Origin: a bacterium
Lineage (GTDB): Bacteria > 4484-113 > JAFGCY01
Reading direction: 5' to 3'
DNA length: 64,000 nt
Assembly (NCBI GenBank): GCA_020849855.1
Contig: JADZFO010000060.1
Span: 1 to 64,000 of the forward strand
This document shows, in pieces, positions 33,895 to 42,274 of this stretch (position 1 is its first letter; every line of letters starts with the position of its first letter). The notes beneath the pieces were generated by a model. It saw only the letters and a list, made by a program, of their open reading frames with translations. It did not search any database and had not been told where the DNA came from. The translations under genes were made by a program, and so were the position numbers.

Positions 33895-35152
33895 ATCGCA
33901 GGGCGACTATCGGGTCGAGCTGGCCCGCCCGGATCGCCGGATAGACGCCGAAGGCCAGGCCGATGCCGACACAGGTGGTCAGCACGGCGATGATCCAGGC
34001 AATCGGCACGCTGGGTGTCCAGAACACGTCAAAGGCCATCTTGAGGCCCAGCGAGACACAGGTGCCAAGGCCGTAGCCGGCCACTATGCCCAGCAGGCCG
34101 CCAAAGAAGGTCAGCGTCATCGCCTCAACCAGGAACTGCCAGGTGATGGCTGTGGCGGTGGCACCAAGGGCCTTGCGCAGGCCGATCTCGCGGGTGCGTT
34201 CCTTCACGCTGACCAGCATGATGTTCATCACTCCGATGCCGCCCACCACGAGGGCAATCACCGCCACCACACCAAAGACCATGATCAGCGTGTTGACGAA
34301 GTTGTCAGAGAACTCGGCCCAGTCCTCGGGCGCGCTGATTTCGAAGTCGTCGTCCGCGCCGCTGCGGATCCGGCGGCTGGCGCGCAGAAGCTGGGCCACA
34401 TCCTCCTTGGCGGCGCTCATGTCATCGCTGTTGGTGATCTGGGTGACGATCCAGTAAACGTCGTCGTTGCCCAGGATGCGCTCCTGGGCGGTTTCCAGCG
34501 GCATCATCACAGCCTTGTTCCACTGCCCGCCGCCGCCCATGGCGCTTTTGCTCTTGATCACGCCAACCACGGTCATCCGCAGGCCGTTCACCGTGACATA
34601 GGAGCCGAGAACTTCTTCAGTCTCGCCGTAGATCTCATCCTTAACCTCGGCGCCAAGCACGCAAACGGCCGCCGCGGCCTTTTCCTCCGAGGTGGTATAG
34701 AAGCGCCCCCGGTCGATTTCCACATTCTCCGCCGGGAAATATGAGTTCGGCATGGCGAAGACGGTCAGGTTCGCATTACGCCAGTCGTGCTCGACAAAGG
34801 CGCCGTTGATCACGTTGCCGCCAATGGCGCTCTTCACATACTGCGACTGGCGGATCATCTCGATATCGCGGTTCTTGAAGGGCTTGGTGGTCTCCACAAT
34901 GCGCCCCGGCTCCATCGGTACATCCGGCATGATGTACATCAGGTCGGCCGCCGCGGCCGAGGCCATGCTCTGGTTGAAGAAGCCGCGCAGACCTTCGCCC
35001 AGGCTGACGATCGCCACCACGGAGGACACGCCGATCAGGATGCCAAGCAGGGTCAGGAAGGTGCGCATCTTGTGCCGCAGCAGCTGCTTGAGGGCCACCC
35101 GTAGGCTGGAGGCGAAGAGCACGTAGAGGCTGTTGAGTGCAGCACTATTCAT
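33887..35152 (-). CDS. MacB/FtsX-type ABC transporter permease, copy 2
   Basis: 421 residues with the same layout as its neighbours: an N-terminal span (MRTFLTLLGILIGVSSVVAIV), a periplasmic domain and three C-terminal spans, with KERTREIGLRKALGAT as coupling motif. It is clearly closer to copies 1 and 3 than chance allows, so the three arose by duplication. It overlaps copy 1 by eight bases and copy 3 by eight bases, so the three are translated in series. Two different permeases probably pair in the membrane. No ATP-binding subunit is encoded in the cluster. Confidence 0.88.
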   Translation of the reverse strand: MNSAALNSLYVLFASSLRVALKQLLRHKMRTFLTLLGILIGVSSVVAIVSLGEGLRGFFNQSMASAAAADLMYIMPDVPMEPGRIVETTKPFKNRDIEMIRQSQYVKSAIGGNVINGAFVEHDWRNANLTVFAMPNSYFPAENVEIDRGRFYTTSEEKAAAAVCVLGAEVKDEIYGETEEVLGSYVTVNGLRMTVVGVIKSKSAMGGGGQWNKAVMMPLETAQERILGNDDVYWIVTQITNSDDMSAAKEDVAQLLRASRRIRSGADDDFEISAPEDWAEFSDNFVNTLIMVFGVVAVIALVVGGIGVMNIMLVSVKERTREIGLRKALGATATAITWQFLVEAMTLTFFGGLLGIVAGYGLGTCVSLGLKMAFDVFWTPSVPIAWIIAVLTTCVGIGLAFGVYPAIRAGQLDPIVALRYE

Positions 35153-36392
35153 AGCGCATCGCCTCCACCGGATCGAGCTGGCTGGCCTTGAGGGCAGGGT
35201 AGACGCCGAAGATCACACCGACAAGCACCGAGACCAGGATCGAGGTGATCAGCCACTGCAGCGGGATAACCGCGCTCCACTGCGACTTCATCATGTTCTC
35301 CAGCACCACCGCCACGGCCTGGGCGCCCATGAAGCCAGCGGCGATGCCGATAAGGCCCCCGATCAGGGTCAGGGTCATGGCTTCGATCAGGAACTGGCTC
35401 AGCACCATCGGCCGGCCGGCGCCCAGGGCCATGCGCAGGCCGATCTCGCGGGTACGCTCGGTGACGGAGACCAGCATGATGTTCATGATACCGACGCCGC
35501 CGACCAGCAGGCTCATAAAGGCGATGGAACCGAAGATACCCACCAGCACGTTGATGAACTGGTTGCCGATCTGCATGAAATCGTCGGGCGTGATGATCTG
35601 GAAATCGTCATCCGCCACGTTGCGGATGCCCCGGCGCTGGCGCATTACCACAGAAACTTCTTCCTTGGCCGCCTCAAGCTGCGCGTCCTGCTTCAGGTTG
35701 ATCTCAACCCAGAACACGTCCTTGCTGCCCAGCATGCGCATCTGGGTGGTGGTGGTGGGCGCCGCAAAGCCGGTATCCACGTTCGGCGCGCCGTTGAACA
35801 TGTTGGTGCGCTTCTCGAAGAGGCCGATGACCAGATAGTTCACGCCATTGATCTTGACGTACTTGTTGACCGGATCGCCATACTCACGGGTCTCGCCGAA
35901 AAGGTCGTTGGCCATGTCGTGGCCGATCACCACCACGCGGGCGGCGTTCGCCACTTCGGCCCGGGTGAAGTAACGCCCGGATGCCAGCTTGTCGCTGCCG
36001 GAATCGATGTAGTTCTCCATCGTGCCCAGCACATGGCCGGAAGTCACGCGGTCGCGGTACTTCACCGTCACGTTCACATCAATTCCGGGGACCACCTTGG
36101 AGACGCTTTCACACTGTTCCTCCAGCGCAGTCATGTCATCCATGGTGAACAGCTCGGCGCTGCGCGGGGCCTGGCCCGGGCGCTTGGGGCTCTTGGGGGT
36201 CATGAACATCGTGTCGCCGCCGAAGCTGGACAAGTTCTGGGCAAACTGGTTGCGCAGGCCTTCGCCAAGGCTGACGATCGCAATCACCGCACCCACGCCA
36301 ATGATCATGCCCAGCAGGGTCAGGATGCTGCGCACCTTGTTGAGCATAAGGTTATGCAGCGCCAGGCGCAGGCTTACGAATAATGTTTGCAT
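35145..36392 (-). CDS. MacB/FtsX-type ABC transporter permease, copy 1
   Basis: 415 residues: N-terminal span (VRSILTLLGMIIGVGAVIAIVS), a periplasmic MacB_PCD-type domain, then three spans with TERTREIGLRMALGAGRPMV. It directly follows the adaptor gene (gap 45 bases), as macB follows macA. Substrates of such systems include peptides, lipoproteins and macrolides, and nothing here narrows that. The missing ATPase must be supplied from elsewhere if the system is active. Confidence 0.88.
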   Translation of the reverse strand: MQTLFVSLRLALHNLMLNKVRSILTLLGMIIGVGAVIAIVSLGEGLRNQFAQNLSSFGGDTMFMTPKSPKRPGQAPRSAELFTMDDMTALEEQCESVSKVVPGIDVNVTVKYRDRVTSGHVLGTMENYIDSGSDKLASGRYFTRAEVANAARVVVIGHDMANDLFGETREYGDPVNKYVKINGVNYLVIGLFEKRTNMFNGAPNVDTGFAAPTTTTQMRMLGSKDVFWVEINLKQDAQLEAAKEEVSVVMRQRRGIRNVADDDFQIITPDDFMQIGNQFINVLVGIFGSIAFMSLLVGGVGIMNIMLVSVTERTREIGLRMALGAGRPMVLSQFLIEAMTLTLIGGLIGIAAGFMGAQAVAVVLENMMKSQWSAVIPLQWLITSILVSVLVGVIFGVYPALKASQLDPVEAMRYE

Positions 36393-36437
36393 GCCAGTAC
36401 AGCCGCGGTCCCTGACCGCTGCGGCGGTGGGGCCCGC

Positions 36438-37802
36438 CTAGTCGAAGGAGATACCCGTCTCGAAGCCGCGCACCTTGACCAGCTCGCCATCCTTCAGCCC
36501 TTCGACGATGATGACATCCTTGTAGTCGGTGTCGCCGATCTTTACTACCCGCTCTTCCGACTCAGCCTTCTTGTCGAACTTGTCGCCGCCTTCCTTCAGC
36601 ACATAAACGATCGTCTCGTCCTTGTTCTTGCCGGCGCGGGTAGCCGCCAGGGGGATCAGCAGCTGCTTCTCGAGCTTCTGGGCCTCGATCTTCACCGTGG
36701 CCGTCATCTTGCCCAGCAGCAGGTTCTCGCTGTTGTCCACCTCGACCAGGATCGGGAAGGTGATCAGGCCCTGGCCGCTCTGCACACCCTGGGGGAAGAC
36801 GTTGGTCACGGTGCCGGTGAAGGTCTTGTCGGGGAAGGTATCCACCACCACGGTGGCCTTGAGGCCGCGCTTGACCTTGCCGATGTCGATCTCGTCCACA
36901 TTGGTGCGGACCTGGATCTTGCGCAGGTCAGCCACCTTGATCACGGTGGTACCGGCGCTGAAGGCGCTGTTGATGCTCTGCACCGAGTCGCCCACATCCA
37001 GCAGCTTCTCCAGCACGATGCCGTCGATGGGGCTGGTGATGGTGCTCTTGCCCAGCTGGCGCTCGGCGTCCTTGAGCGAGACGCGGGCCTGGTCCAGGCG
37101 CAGCTGAGCTTCCTTGATGCTCAGCTTGTTGCTGGTGCTGCTGAAATTCTCAAGCTGGGTCTTCGCGTTCTCCAGGCTGGTCTGCGCGTTGGCCAGCACG
37201 GCTTCAGCACTGCTCAGCCGGGCCTTGCTGTCCTGCAGCTCCTGGTCCGTGGCGAAGCCCTTGATGTGCAGCTCGCTAATGCGGGCCAGGGTGGCCTGCG
37301 CATCGTCCAGTCCCTGCTGCGCGTCGCTGACACCTGTCTCGGCGCGCTTGAGCGCTTCCTCAAGGTTCGCCCGGGAAGTAACACTGCTGGCTTCCTTCGC
37401 CTGGCGCAGGTTCAGCTCAGCCTGCTGCACGGAGATGCGGGCCTGGTCTACGACGATCTGCTGGTTGCTCTGATCCAGCTTGCAGATGACATCGCCGGCC
37501 GCCAGGGTGCTGCCTTCCTCGACATAGAACTCAACGATGCGGCCGGTGGCCTCACTCTTGACCTCAATGTCGGTAACAGGCTCGGTTTCGCCGGTCGCTT
37601 CAACGGTCAGCAGAAGATCGCCGACCCTTGCAGCTTCGTACAGGGGTTCCTGCTTTTCATCCTGCTTCTTCTTCTTACCGAAGCTGAAGCTGAAGCCACC
37701 CTTTTTGCCGTCTTTTCCGCCCTGTGACTGCTTCCAGACGATCCCCGCGATCAGGCCGACGACGGCCAGCACGAGGACAACGCCTCCAATCTTTCGCCAC
37801 AT
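36438..37802 (-). CDS. Periplasmic adaptor (membrane fusion) protein of MacA/HlyD type
   Basis: 454 residues. It has an N-terminal membrane anchor (about 5-23), then a Lys/Gly-rich stretch. The lipoyl half-motif GRIVEFYVEEGSTLAAGDVICKLD follows, then a long coiled-coil hairpin of about 150 residues containing QAELNLRQAKEA repeats. The second lipoyl half is STITSPIDGIVLEKLLDVGDSV, and beta-barrel domains close the protein. This is the adaptor that links a MacB-like permease to an outer-membrane TolC-type channel. GAGAGGAAGG precedes the ATG. No TolC gene is nearby. Confidence 0.92.
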   Translation of the reverse strand: MWRKIGGVVLVLAVVGLIAGIVWKQSQGGKDGKKGGFSFSFGKKKKQDEKQEPLYEAARVGDLLLTVEATGETEPVTDIEVKSEATGRIVEFYVEEGSTLAAGDVICKLDQSNQQIVVDQARISVQQAELNLRQAKEASSVTSRANLEEALKRAETGVSDAQQGLDDAQATLARISELHIKGFATDQELQDSKARLSSAEAVLANAQTSLENAKTQLENFSSTSNKLSIKEAQLRLDQARVSLKDAERQLGKSTITSPIDGIVLEKLLDVGDSVQSINSAFSAGTTVIKVADLRKIQVRTNVDEIDIGKVKRGLKATVVVDTFPDKTFTGTVTNVFPQGVQSGQGLITFPILVEVDNSENLLLGKMTATVKIEAQKLEKQLLIPLAATRAGKNKDETIVYVLKEGGDKFDKKAESEERVVKIGDTDYKDVIIVEGLKDGELVKVRGFETGISFD

Positions 37803-37831
37803 AAAGCCTACCTTCCTCTCCTACTGTCCCC

Positions 37832-38542
37832 TCACAGGACGGGCGCGGCAAGCATAGCCCGCCACACCACCGTTAGCCCGGCGAGCCATAATAGCACCAT
37901 CACAAGAGTAGCCCAGAGGCTCCGCTGCAGGCTGAGGCCCAGAAAGTGCCGGGCGCCCAGCGCCAGCAGCAGCAGGGTAGCCAGGCCGAAGATGTCAAAG
38001 CTGGAGAAGACCACCCAGGCGAAGCTGAGCTTTGGAAACAGGAAGGCCAGACCGGGGCTGAAAGGGTTGAACATCAGCGCCCAGACATCCTGGGCTTCGC
38101 GGGTCAGCGGCTGGACAATTGCAAAGCCGATGAAGCCAAGGCAGCGGCCAATGTATACCGGCAGCGCGCTGTAGGCGGTCCAGGTGAAGGCCTGGGCAAA
38201 GCTGATGCGCACGGCGATGAGCAGCAGCGCGAGGCGGGCCAGCACCGCTGCCAGGGCCGCAAGAGCCACGTTCAGCGGCAGATAAAGCAGCAGAATGCCG
38301 ATCCAGCGGCCGGCGCCGCTTCCCGCGGCAATCAGCTCACCCTGGCCAGAAGCTTCCCAAAGCTCGGCCAGCGGGCGGGCGGCCAGCGCGGCATAAAGCA
38401 CCATCAGCAGCCACTGCGCCAGCAGGGCAGGCCATGGACTGCTCTGGGCGGCGAGTTGCTGCCAGCTCTCCACCGGAGCCACAAGCATCTGCCACGGGCG
38501 GGCCCATGCGGAACCGCCGCGGGCGGGTGGGTGCTGCTGCAT
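37832..38542 (-). CDS. Yip1-like membrane protein
   Basis: 236 residues with five to six hydrophobic spans (LLAQWLLMVLYAALAARPL, WIGILLLYLPLNVALAALAAVLARLALLLI, and others). The arrangement with AFTWTAYSALPVYIGRCLGFI and FNPFSPGL resembles Yip1-domain proteins (PF04893), whose bacterial role is unknown. It is followed after 29 bases by the adaptor gene, so it may be the first gene of the export operon. TAGAAT lies six bases before ATG 38542 and no Shine-Dalgarno is present. Confidence 0.65.
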   Translation of the reverse strand: MQQHPPARGGSAWARPWQMLVAPVESWQQLAAQSSPWPALLAQWLLMVLYAALAARPLAELWEASGQGELIAAGSGAGRWIGILLLYLPLNVALAALAAVLARLALLLIAVRISFAQAFTWTAYSALPVYIGRCLGFIGFAIVQPLTREAQDVWALMFNPFSPGLAFLFPKLSFAWVVFSSFDIFGLATLLLLALGARHFLGLSLQRSLWATLVMVLLWLAGLTVVWRAMLAAPVL

Positions 38543-38548
38543 GTCTGG

Positions 38549-38554
38549 ATTCTA
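38549..38554 (-). promoter_or_regulatory. -10 box TAGAAT of the Yip1-adaptor-permease operon (leaderless)
   Basis: TAGAAT, six bases (CCAGAC), then ATG 38542. Confidence 0.65.
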
Positions 38555-38583
38555 GCGCCGGTCGGTGAAGCGGCCTACCTGGC

Positions 38584-38922
38584 CTAGTCGACCTGGATCA
38601 GCTCGCCGAAGTCAGGGATCTCCCGGCGGATCGCCTGGTCGATGCCCATCTGCATTGTGTAAATGCTGGAGCTGCAGCCCACGCAGGCGCCGTGCAGGCG
38701 CACCAGCGCGTTCTTGTCCTCTATCGCGACCAGCTCAATATCACCGCCATCCATCTGCAGGAAGGGGCGCACCTTTTCAAGCACGCGGCGCAGCTTTGTC
38801 TCGAAGTCCGCTTCAACCGGAGTGCCAGCGCAGCCACAGTTAGGGCCGCAGGGCTCCTTCACCGGCGCGGCGGCCGGGGGCTGGACTTCTACTGTTGTGG
38901 CAGTCATTGTCTCGTCATTCAT
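38584..38922 (-). CDS. NifU C-terminal-domain (Nfu) iron-sulfur carrier protein
   Basis: 112 residues. The Nfu domain (about 40-110) has FLQMDGGDIELVAIE and the cluster-binding GACVGCSSS, with Cys80 and Cys83. Proteins of this kind hold a bridging [4Fe-4S] cluster between two subunits and deliver it to apoproteins. The N-terminal extension is Pro/Ala-rich and has three further cysteines (CGPNCGC), which is unusual and could bind metal. TATAAT (38952-38957) and an AGGAG six bases before the ATG give it a normal leadered start, unlike its leaderless neighbour. Confidence 0.88.
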   Translation of the reverse strand: MNDETMTATTVEVQPPAAAPVKEPCGPNCGCAGTPVEADFETKLRRVLEKVRPFLQMDGGDIELVAIEDKNALVRLHGACVGCSSSIYTMQMGIDQAIRREIPDFGELIQVD

Positions 38923-38984
38923 TGAGGACTCCTGTGCTTTGGGGGCCAGGGATTATACCCCTGCCATTCCCGGGCTGTTTCAGC

Positions 38985-39788
38985 CTAGAGCAGCTTACGG
39001 CGGACCAGGATGACTTTGCCCAGAATCTCCACCTCTTCAGGGTAGGAAAGAACCTGGGGCCGGTAATGGCTGTTAGCCGGCTGGAGGATCACCCTGCCGC
39101 TTTCCACGTAGACCTTCTTGCAGGTGGTAGAAGAGCCGTTCACCAGAACCACGGCGATGTCGCCGGAGTTCACCTGTGTATTGGGACTGACCACAACGAT
39201 ATCGCCGTCAAGAATGCCGGCCTCCACCATACTGTCGCCCTGCACCACCAGGGCGAAGGCGCGCTGGTCAAATCCGAGCTCGTCTTCACTGAGCACCAGC
39301 TTGGGCACATCGGAGTGCGCCTCAACAACGTTGGCTTCCTTCAGCAGGCCGGCAGTCACGCTGTCCAGCACGGGAATGCCTCGCTTGGCCAGCGCCGCGC
39401 TGGTGATACCGCTGCCGGTCTGGATTGAACTAATCAACTGGCGCAGCACGCTGCTGGTGTCTTCAGCCTGGCCGGTGCCGTTGCTGCTGGCCGGGGTGCC
39501 ATCCTGCAGACCCTGGCGGCCGGGTGTCTGGCGGACGAAGTCCTCGCTCAGAATGCCGCTCTTAACGACGAGGTCGTCGTAGGGGTAATGCAGGATCTCG
39601 GAGAAACGCCGCAGAATCTTTGGCGAGGGACGGCGCTCTCCATTTTCAATTCTTGACAGATAGCTGTTGTTTATTCCCGCGGCGTGGGCCAGGTCAGACT
39701 GGCTGAGCCCCCGTCGCAGGCGCAGGTTGCGCACGAGGTTACCGATTTCGGCAAACTCTTTACCTTCATTGCTCGTGATCTTCGGCAC
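38985..39788 (-). CDS. XRE-HTH/S24 self-cleaving repressor (LexA/CI-like)
   Basis: 267 residues. The N-terminal XRE helix-turn-helix (LRLRRGLSQSDLAHAAGINNSYLSRIENGERRPSP) is followed by a linker of about 100 residues and a C-terminal S24 peptidase. The cleavage site is recognisable as Ala-Gly in SVTAGLLKEAN. The catalytic Ser is in GDSMVEAGILDGDIVVV and the Lys in TCKKVYVESGRVIL. Cellular LexA normally has a winged helix, so this is a phage-repressor-like design in a chromosomal setting, 2.6 kb from recA. The start is GTG 39788, preceded by AAGGAGG at five bases; the frame is open further up to 39839, but that part lacks support. An operator-like palindrome lies upstream. Confidence 0.88.
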   Translation of the reverse strand: MPKITSNEGKEFAEIGNLVRNLRLRRGLSQSDLAHAAGINNSYLSRIENGERRPSPKILRRFSEILHYPYDDLVVKSGILSEDFVRQTPGRQGLQDGTPASSNGTGQAEDTSSVLRQLISSIQTGSGITSAALAKRGIPVLDSVTAGLLKEANVVEAHSDVPKLVLSEDELGFDQRAFALVVQGDSMVEAGILDGDIVVVSPNTQVNSGDIAVVLVNGSSTTCKKVYVESGRVILQPANSHYRPQVLSYPEEVEILGKVILVRRKLL

Positions 39789-39825
39789 GTACTCCTCCTT
39801 GAAAGTTGGCACACCAGGCGCGCCA

Positions 39826-39839
39826 TTGAGTAGACTCAA
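39826..39839. promoter_or_regulatory. Operator-like palindrome TTGAGT-N2-ACTCAA
   Basis: The perfect six-base arms lie 38-51 bases before the GTG of the XRE/S24 repressor. CACAAT at 39844-39849 would be a -10 box placing the transcription start inside the palindrome, as expected for autorepression. Confidence 0.5.
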
Positions 39840-40047
39840 CGGAATTGTGCGAGGTGTGGGCCTGCCGGTTCAGGCTGCGGTATTTTAGGCAATGCGCGCA
39901 ACCAAAACAAGAACCTTGGCTGATTAAACGTGAGACGATTTGAATCACTCTTACATGACTTGCTAAAGTTATGCTTTGTTCGCCAATTGTTCCGAAAACA
40001 GCAAAAAGTTGCAGTAGAGGGGAAAACTGCCTTGATCATTCAGATTG

Positions 40048-40953
40048 CTAACGCTTACTGTCTTCCCTCAACTTTGCCCGCAGCTGCTGGCGGGTCAGCT
40101 TCTCGCCACCCGAAATACCCTGTTCCTCCCGCTGCCTGCGCTCGCTGTTCCAGCGGTCAATCTGCGTGAGCCCCCAAATGCCAATAAGAATCAGTGGAAT
40201 ACTCGCAAGCTGAGAACTTGTAAACAGTCCGCACTGATAGAACTGCGGGTCAATCACCTTCCAGGGCAGCGGAACATCCCGGAAGGGGTCTTCAATGATG
40301 CTGCGGGCCAGGCTGTAACTAATCAGCAGGCCAAAGAAGGTTGCCCCCGGGGCGAGCTTGTTCTCAATGTATGTCCTTCGCCACATGTACCAGGCGACCA
40401 GCAGGCAGACCACACCGACCATCAGGCCATAGAGCTCGGCCGGGTGGCGCAGGATGATCTCGTCCCGGTTGGCGGCGGAATGGTACTCGTCAAAGGGGAA
40501 GTTCATGGCGAATGGGCCATTCCATTTGTAACCAAGGATGTCGCCATTCATAAAGTTGCCGATACGCACCAGGATGATTCCCAGACTCACTCCCGGTACG
40601 AAGCTGTCAGCGACAACAAAGAAGGGGATGTTGCGGCTCTTGAAGAACAGATAGGTGGCGATACCACCAAAGAGCACGCCACCATGGATGGACAGGCCGC
40701 CATGCCAGACGGCGATGATCTCCTCGGGGTGCTCGACATAGTCGCCAAGGTTGGTCAGGACGTAGAAGAGCCGCGCGCCGAAGATGCCGGCCACGATGAT
40801 CCAAACCAGGCCGTCCCAGACCGACTCGCCGTTGTAGCCTTGCTTGTTAAGCAGCCTGGCGCCGATCCATGCGCCGATCAGCATGGACAGCGCCATGGCG
40901 ATGCCGTACCAGCGGATCTCAAGCGGGCCGATTGCGAAAGCTACAGGGTCCAT
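40048..40953 (-). CDS. lgt: Prolipoprotein diacylglyceryl transferase
   Basis: A 301-residue inner-membrane enzyme that adds diacylglycerol to the lipobox cysteine, the first step of lipoprotein maturation. About seven spans are visible. Conserved parts are WYGIAMALSMLIGAW, GLSIHGGVLFGG (with the essential His), the Lgt signature VRIGNFMNGDILG and HPAELYGL. The usual Glu of the GNFxNGE motif is Asp here. TAGAAT (40978-40983) lies 24 bases from the ATG, and GGGAG is six bases before it, so this is a leadered gene. It would serve the lipoproteins seen in the window. Confidence 0.95.
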   Translation of the reverse strand: MDPVAFAIGPLEIRWYGIAMALSMLIGAWIGARLLNKQGYNGESVWDGLVWIIVAGIFGARLFYVLTNLGDYVEHPEEIIAVWHGGLSIHGGVLFGGIATYLFFKSRNIPFFVVADSFVPGVSLGIILVRIGNFMNGDILGYKWNGPFAMNFPFDEYHSAANRDEIILRHPAELYGLMVGVVCLLVAWYMWRRTYIENKLAPGATFFGLLISYSLARSIIEDPFRDVPLPWKVIDPQFYQCGLFTSSQLASIPLILIGIWGLTQIDRWNSERRQREEQGISGGEKLTRQQLRAKLREDSKR

Positions 40954-40977
40954 AGTTTCTCCCGAAAGCGAGCGCCT

Positions 40978-40983
40978 ATTCTA
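40978..40983 (-). promoter_or_regulatory. -10 box TAGAAT of lgt
   Basis: TAGAAT with a 24-base distance to ATG 40953, leaving room for the GGGAG ribosome site. Confidence 0.5.
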
Positions 40984-41073
40984 ACATCGCAGTACCTGAG
41001 CAGCGCCGGGGCCCCAGAGCCAGACCGGAAGGGATAAAGGTGCACTGCCTCTGCAGCAGGGCGCTCTGGTTGT

Positions 41074-41109
41074 TATACTATTGCGGTGAGTCAGGTGGCT
41101 GTGACCTGA
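41074..41109 (+). promoter_or_regulatory. -10 box TATACT and possible leaderless 7-codon leader ORF
   Basis: TATACT (41074-41079), six bases, then GTG 41086, which opens a seven-codon frame (fMet-SQVAVT) ending at TGA 41107-41109. It is out of frame with the phosphatase gene that starts 22 bases later. A small hairpin (CCACT/AGTGG) lies between the two. Confidence 0.35.
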
Positions 41110-41131
41110 TTCCACTATCAAGTGGTCAACA

Positions 41132-42253
41132 ATGAGTGCTGTGCAACAGCTAGCCTCTCGTAGTACAGAAGTTCTGGAAGCCCTGAACGATGGGGTCATC
41201 GTGCTCGGGCCCGATTTGCGCGTCGATTTCTTTAACTCAGCCGCATCGGCCGTGATTCCGGAACTGGCGCAGGGACAGTCCCTTGAGCAGTGCAGCCCGG
41301 AGTTCAGCCAGAGCTTTGCCGAGCAGATCTCCCGGGCCTACCGCGGGGCTGCCGACAGCCTTTCCCGCAGTTTCTTCCGCGTGGCCGGTCTGGTGCACTA
41401 CTTCAACCTGAAGTTCGCGCCGCTGCCGGCGACACAGAACGGGCCGGAGGGCGTGGTGATCGTCCTGGAGGACATCACCAACGATGCGCTGAGCGTCAGC
41501 GAGGTGCAGGACAACTACTCCGAGCTGGAGAGCGAGCTGCGCACCGCCCGCAAGTACCAGGAAGCCCTGTTCACCTCTGACTGGAACGACGGCGTGCTGT
41601 CCTGCCGGGCCTTTGGGCAGCCGGCTTTTGAGCTATCCGGCGACTTCTTTGAGATCGGCAAGATCGGCGACAACTACCTGATCGTGCTTGGCGATGTCCA
41701 GAGCCACGGCATCGAAGTGGCAATCAAGGCTATCGCCCTGCAGCATCTCTGCCGGGTTAACGTGGCCCAGGTCAGCACCACCTCTGAGCTGATGCACCGG
41801 CTCAACGACTTTGTCTTCCATGACCATCAGGGCACCTTCTGGTCCTGCTGCCTCTTTGTGGGCCTGTATAACCCGGCCAGCCGGATGCTGCACTACTCAC
41901 GCGCCGGCACTCCGGAGCCGCTGTGCTTCCACGCCGACGGCAGTGTGGAGATGCTAAGCACCGGCGATACCCCGCTGGGTTTCTTTGAGGAAGAGCTGTA
42001 TCAGGAAGGGCAGATCGAGATCCGGCCCAACACGCGCCTTCTGGTCTTCAGCGATGGCGTCACTGAGTCTGCGCCCCTGGAAGCACCAATGGACTGCTAC
42101 GGCCAGGACAGACTGATTCTCAACTACCAGAGCCTGATCAAGCCCGGCAGCTTCATGCACCACTGCAGCTCGCTGGTGGACTCGGTTGTGCAGTTCCATG
42201 GCAGCCGGCACTTCAACGATGACTTCACCATCGCCGAGCTGATCTTTAATTAA
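41132..42253 (+). CDS. PAS-domain PP2C-type phosphatase (SpoIIE/RsbU-like)
   Basis: 373 residues. A PAS-like sensor is at about 8-118 (ALNDGVIVLGPDLRVDFFNSAAS ends VVIVLEDITND), followed by a short coiled coil and a SpoIIE-type serine phosphatase from about 160. Metal-binding motifs are mostly kept: GDFFEIGKIGDNYLIVLGDVQSHG (usual form GDxxD and GDVxGHG), RAGTPEPL, FSDGVTES and NDDFTIAEL. The D-to-E change in GDFFE and the Ser in GDVQSHG are unusual, but activity is plausible. Such proteins dephosphorylate anti-anti-sigma factors, but no STAS or anti-sigma gene is nearby. Confidence 0.85.
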   Translation: MSAVQQLASRSTEVLEALNDGVIVLGPDLRVDFFNSAASAVIPELAQGQSLEQCSPEFSQSFAEQISRAYRGAADSLSRSFFRVAGLVHYFNLKFAPLPATQNGPEGVVIVLEDITNDALSVSEVQDNYSELESELRTARKYQEALFTSDWNDGVLSCRAFGQPAFELSGDFFEIGKIGDNYLIVLGDVQSHGIEVAIKAIALQHLCRVNVAQVSTTSELMHRLNDFVFHDHQGTFWSCCLFVGLYNPASRMLHYSRAGTPEPLCFHADGSVEMLSTGDTPLGFFEEELYQEGQIEIRPNTRLLVFSDGVTESAPLEAPMDCYGQDRLILNYQSLIKPGSFMHHCSSLVDSVVQFHGSRHFNDDFTIAELIFN

Positions 42254-42274
42254 CAGGGCATCCACGCCAGACTC

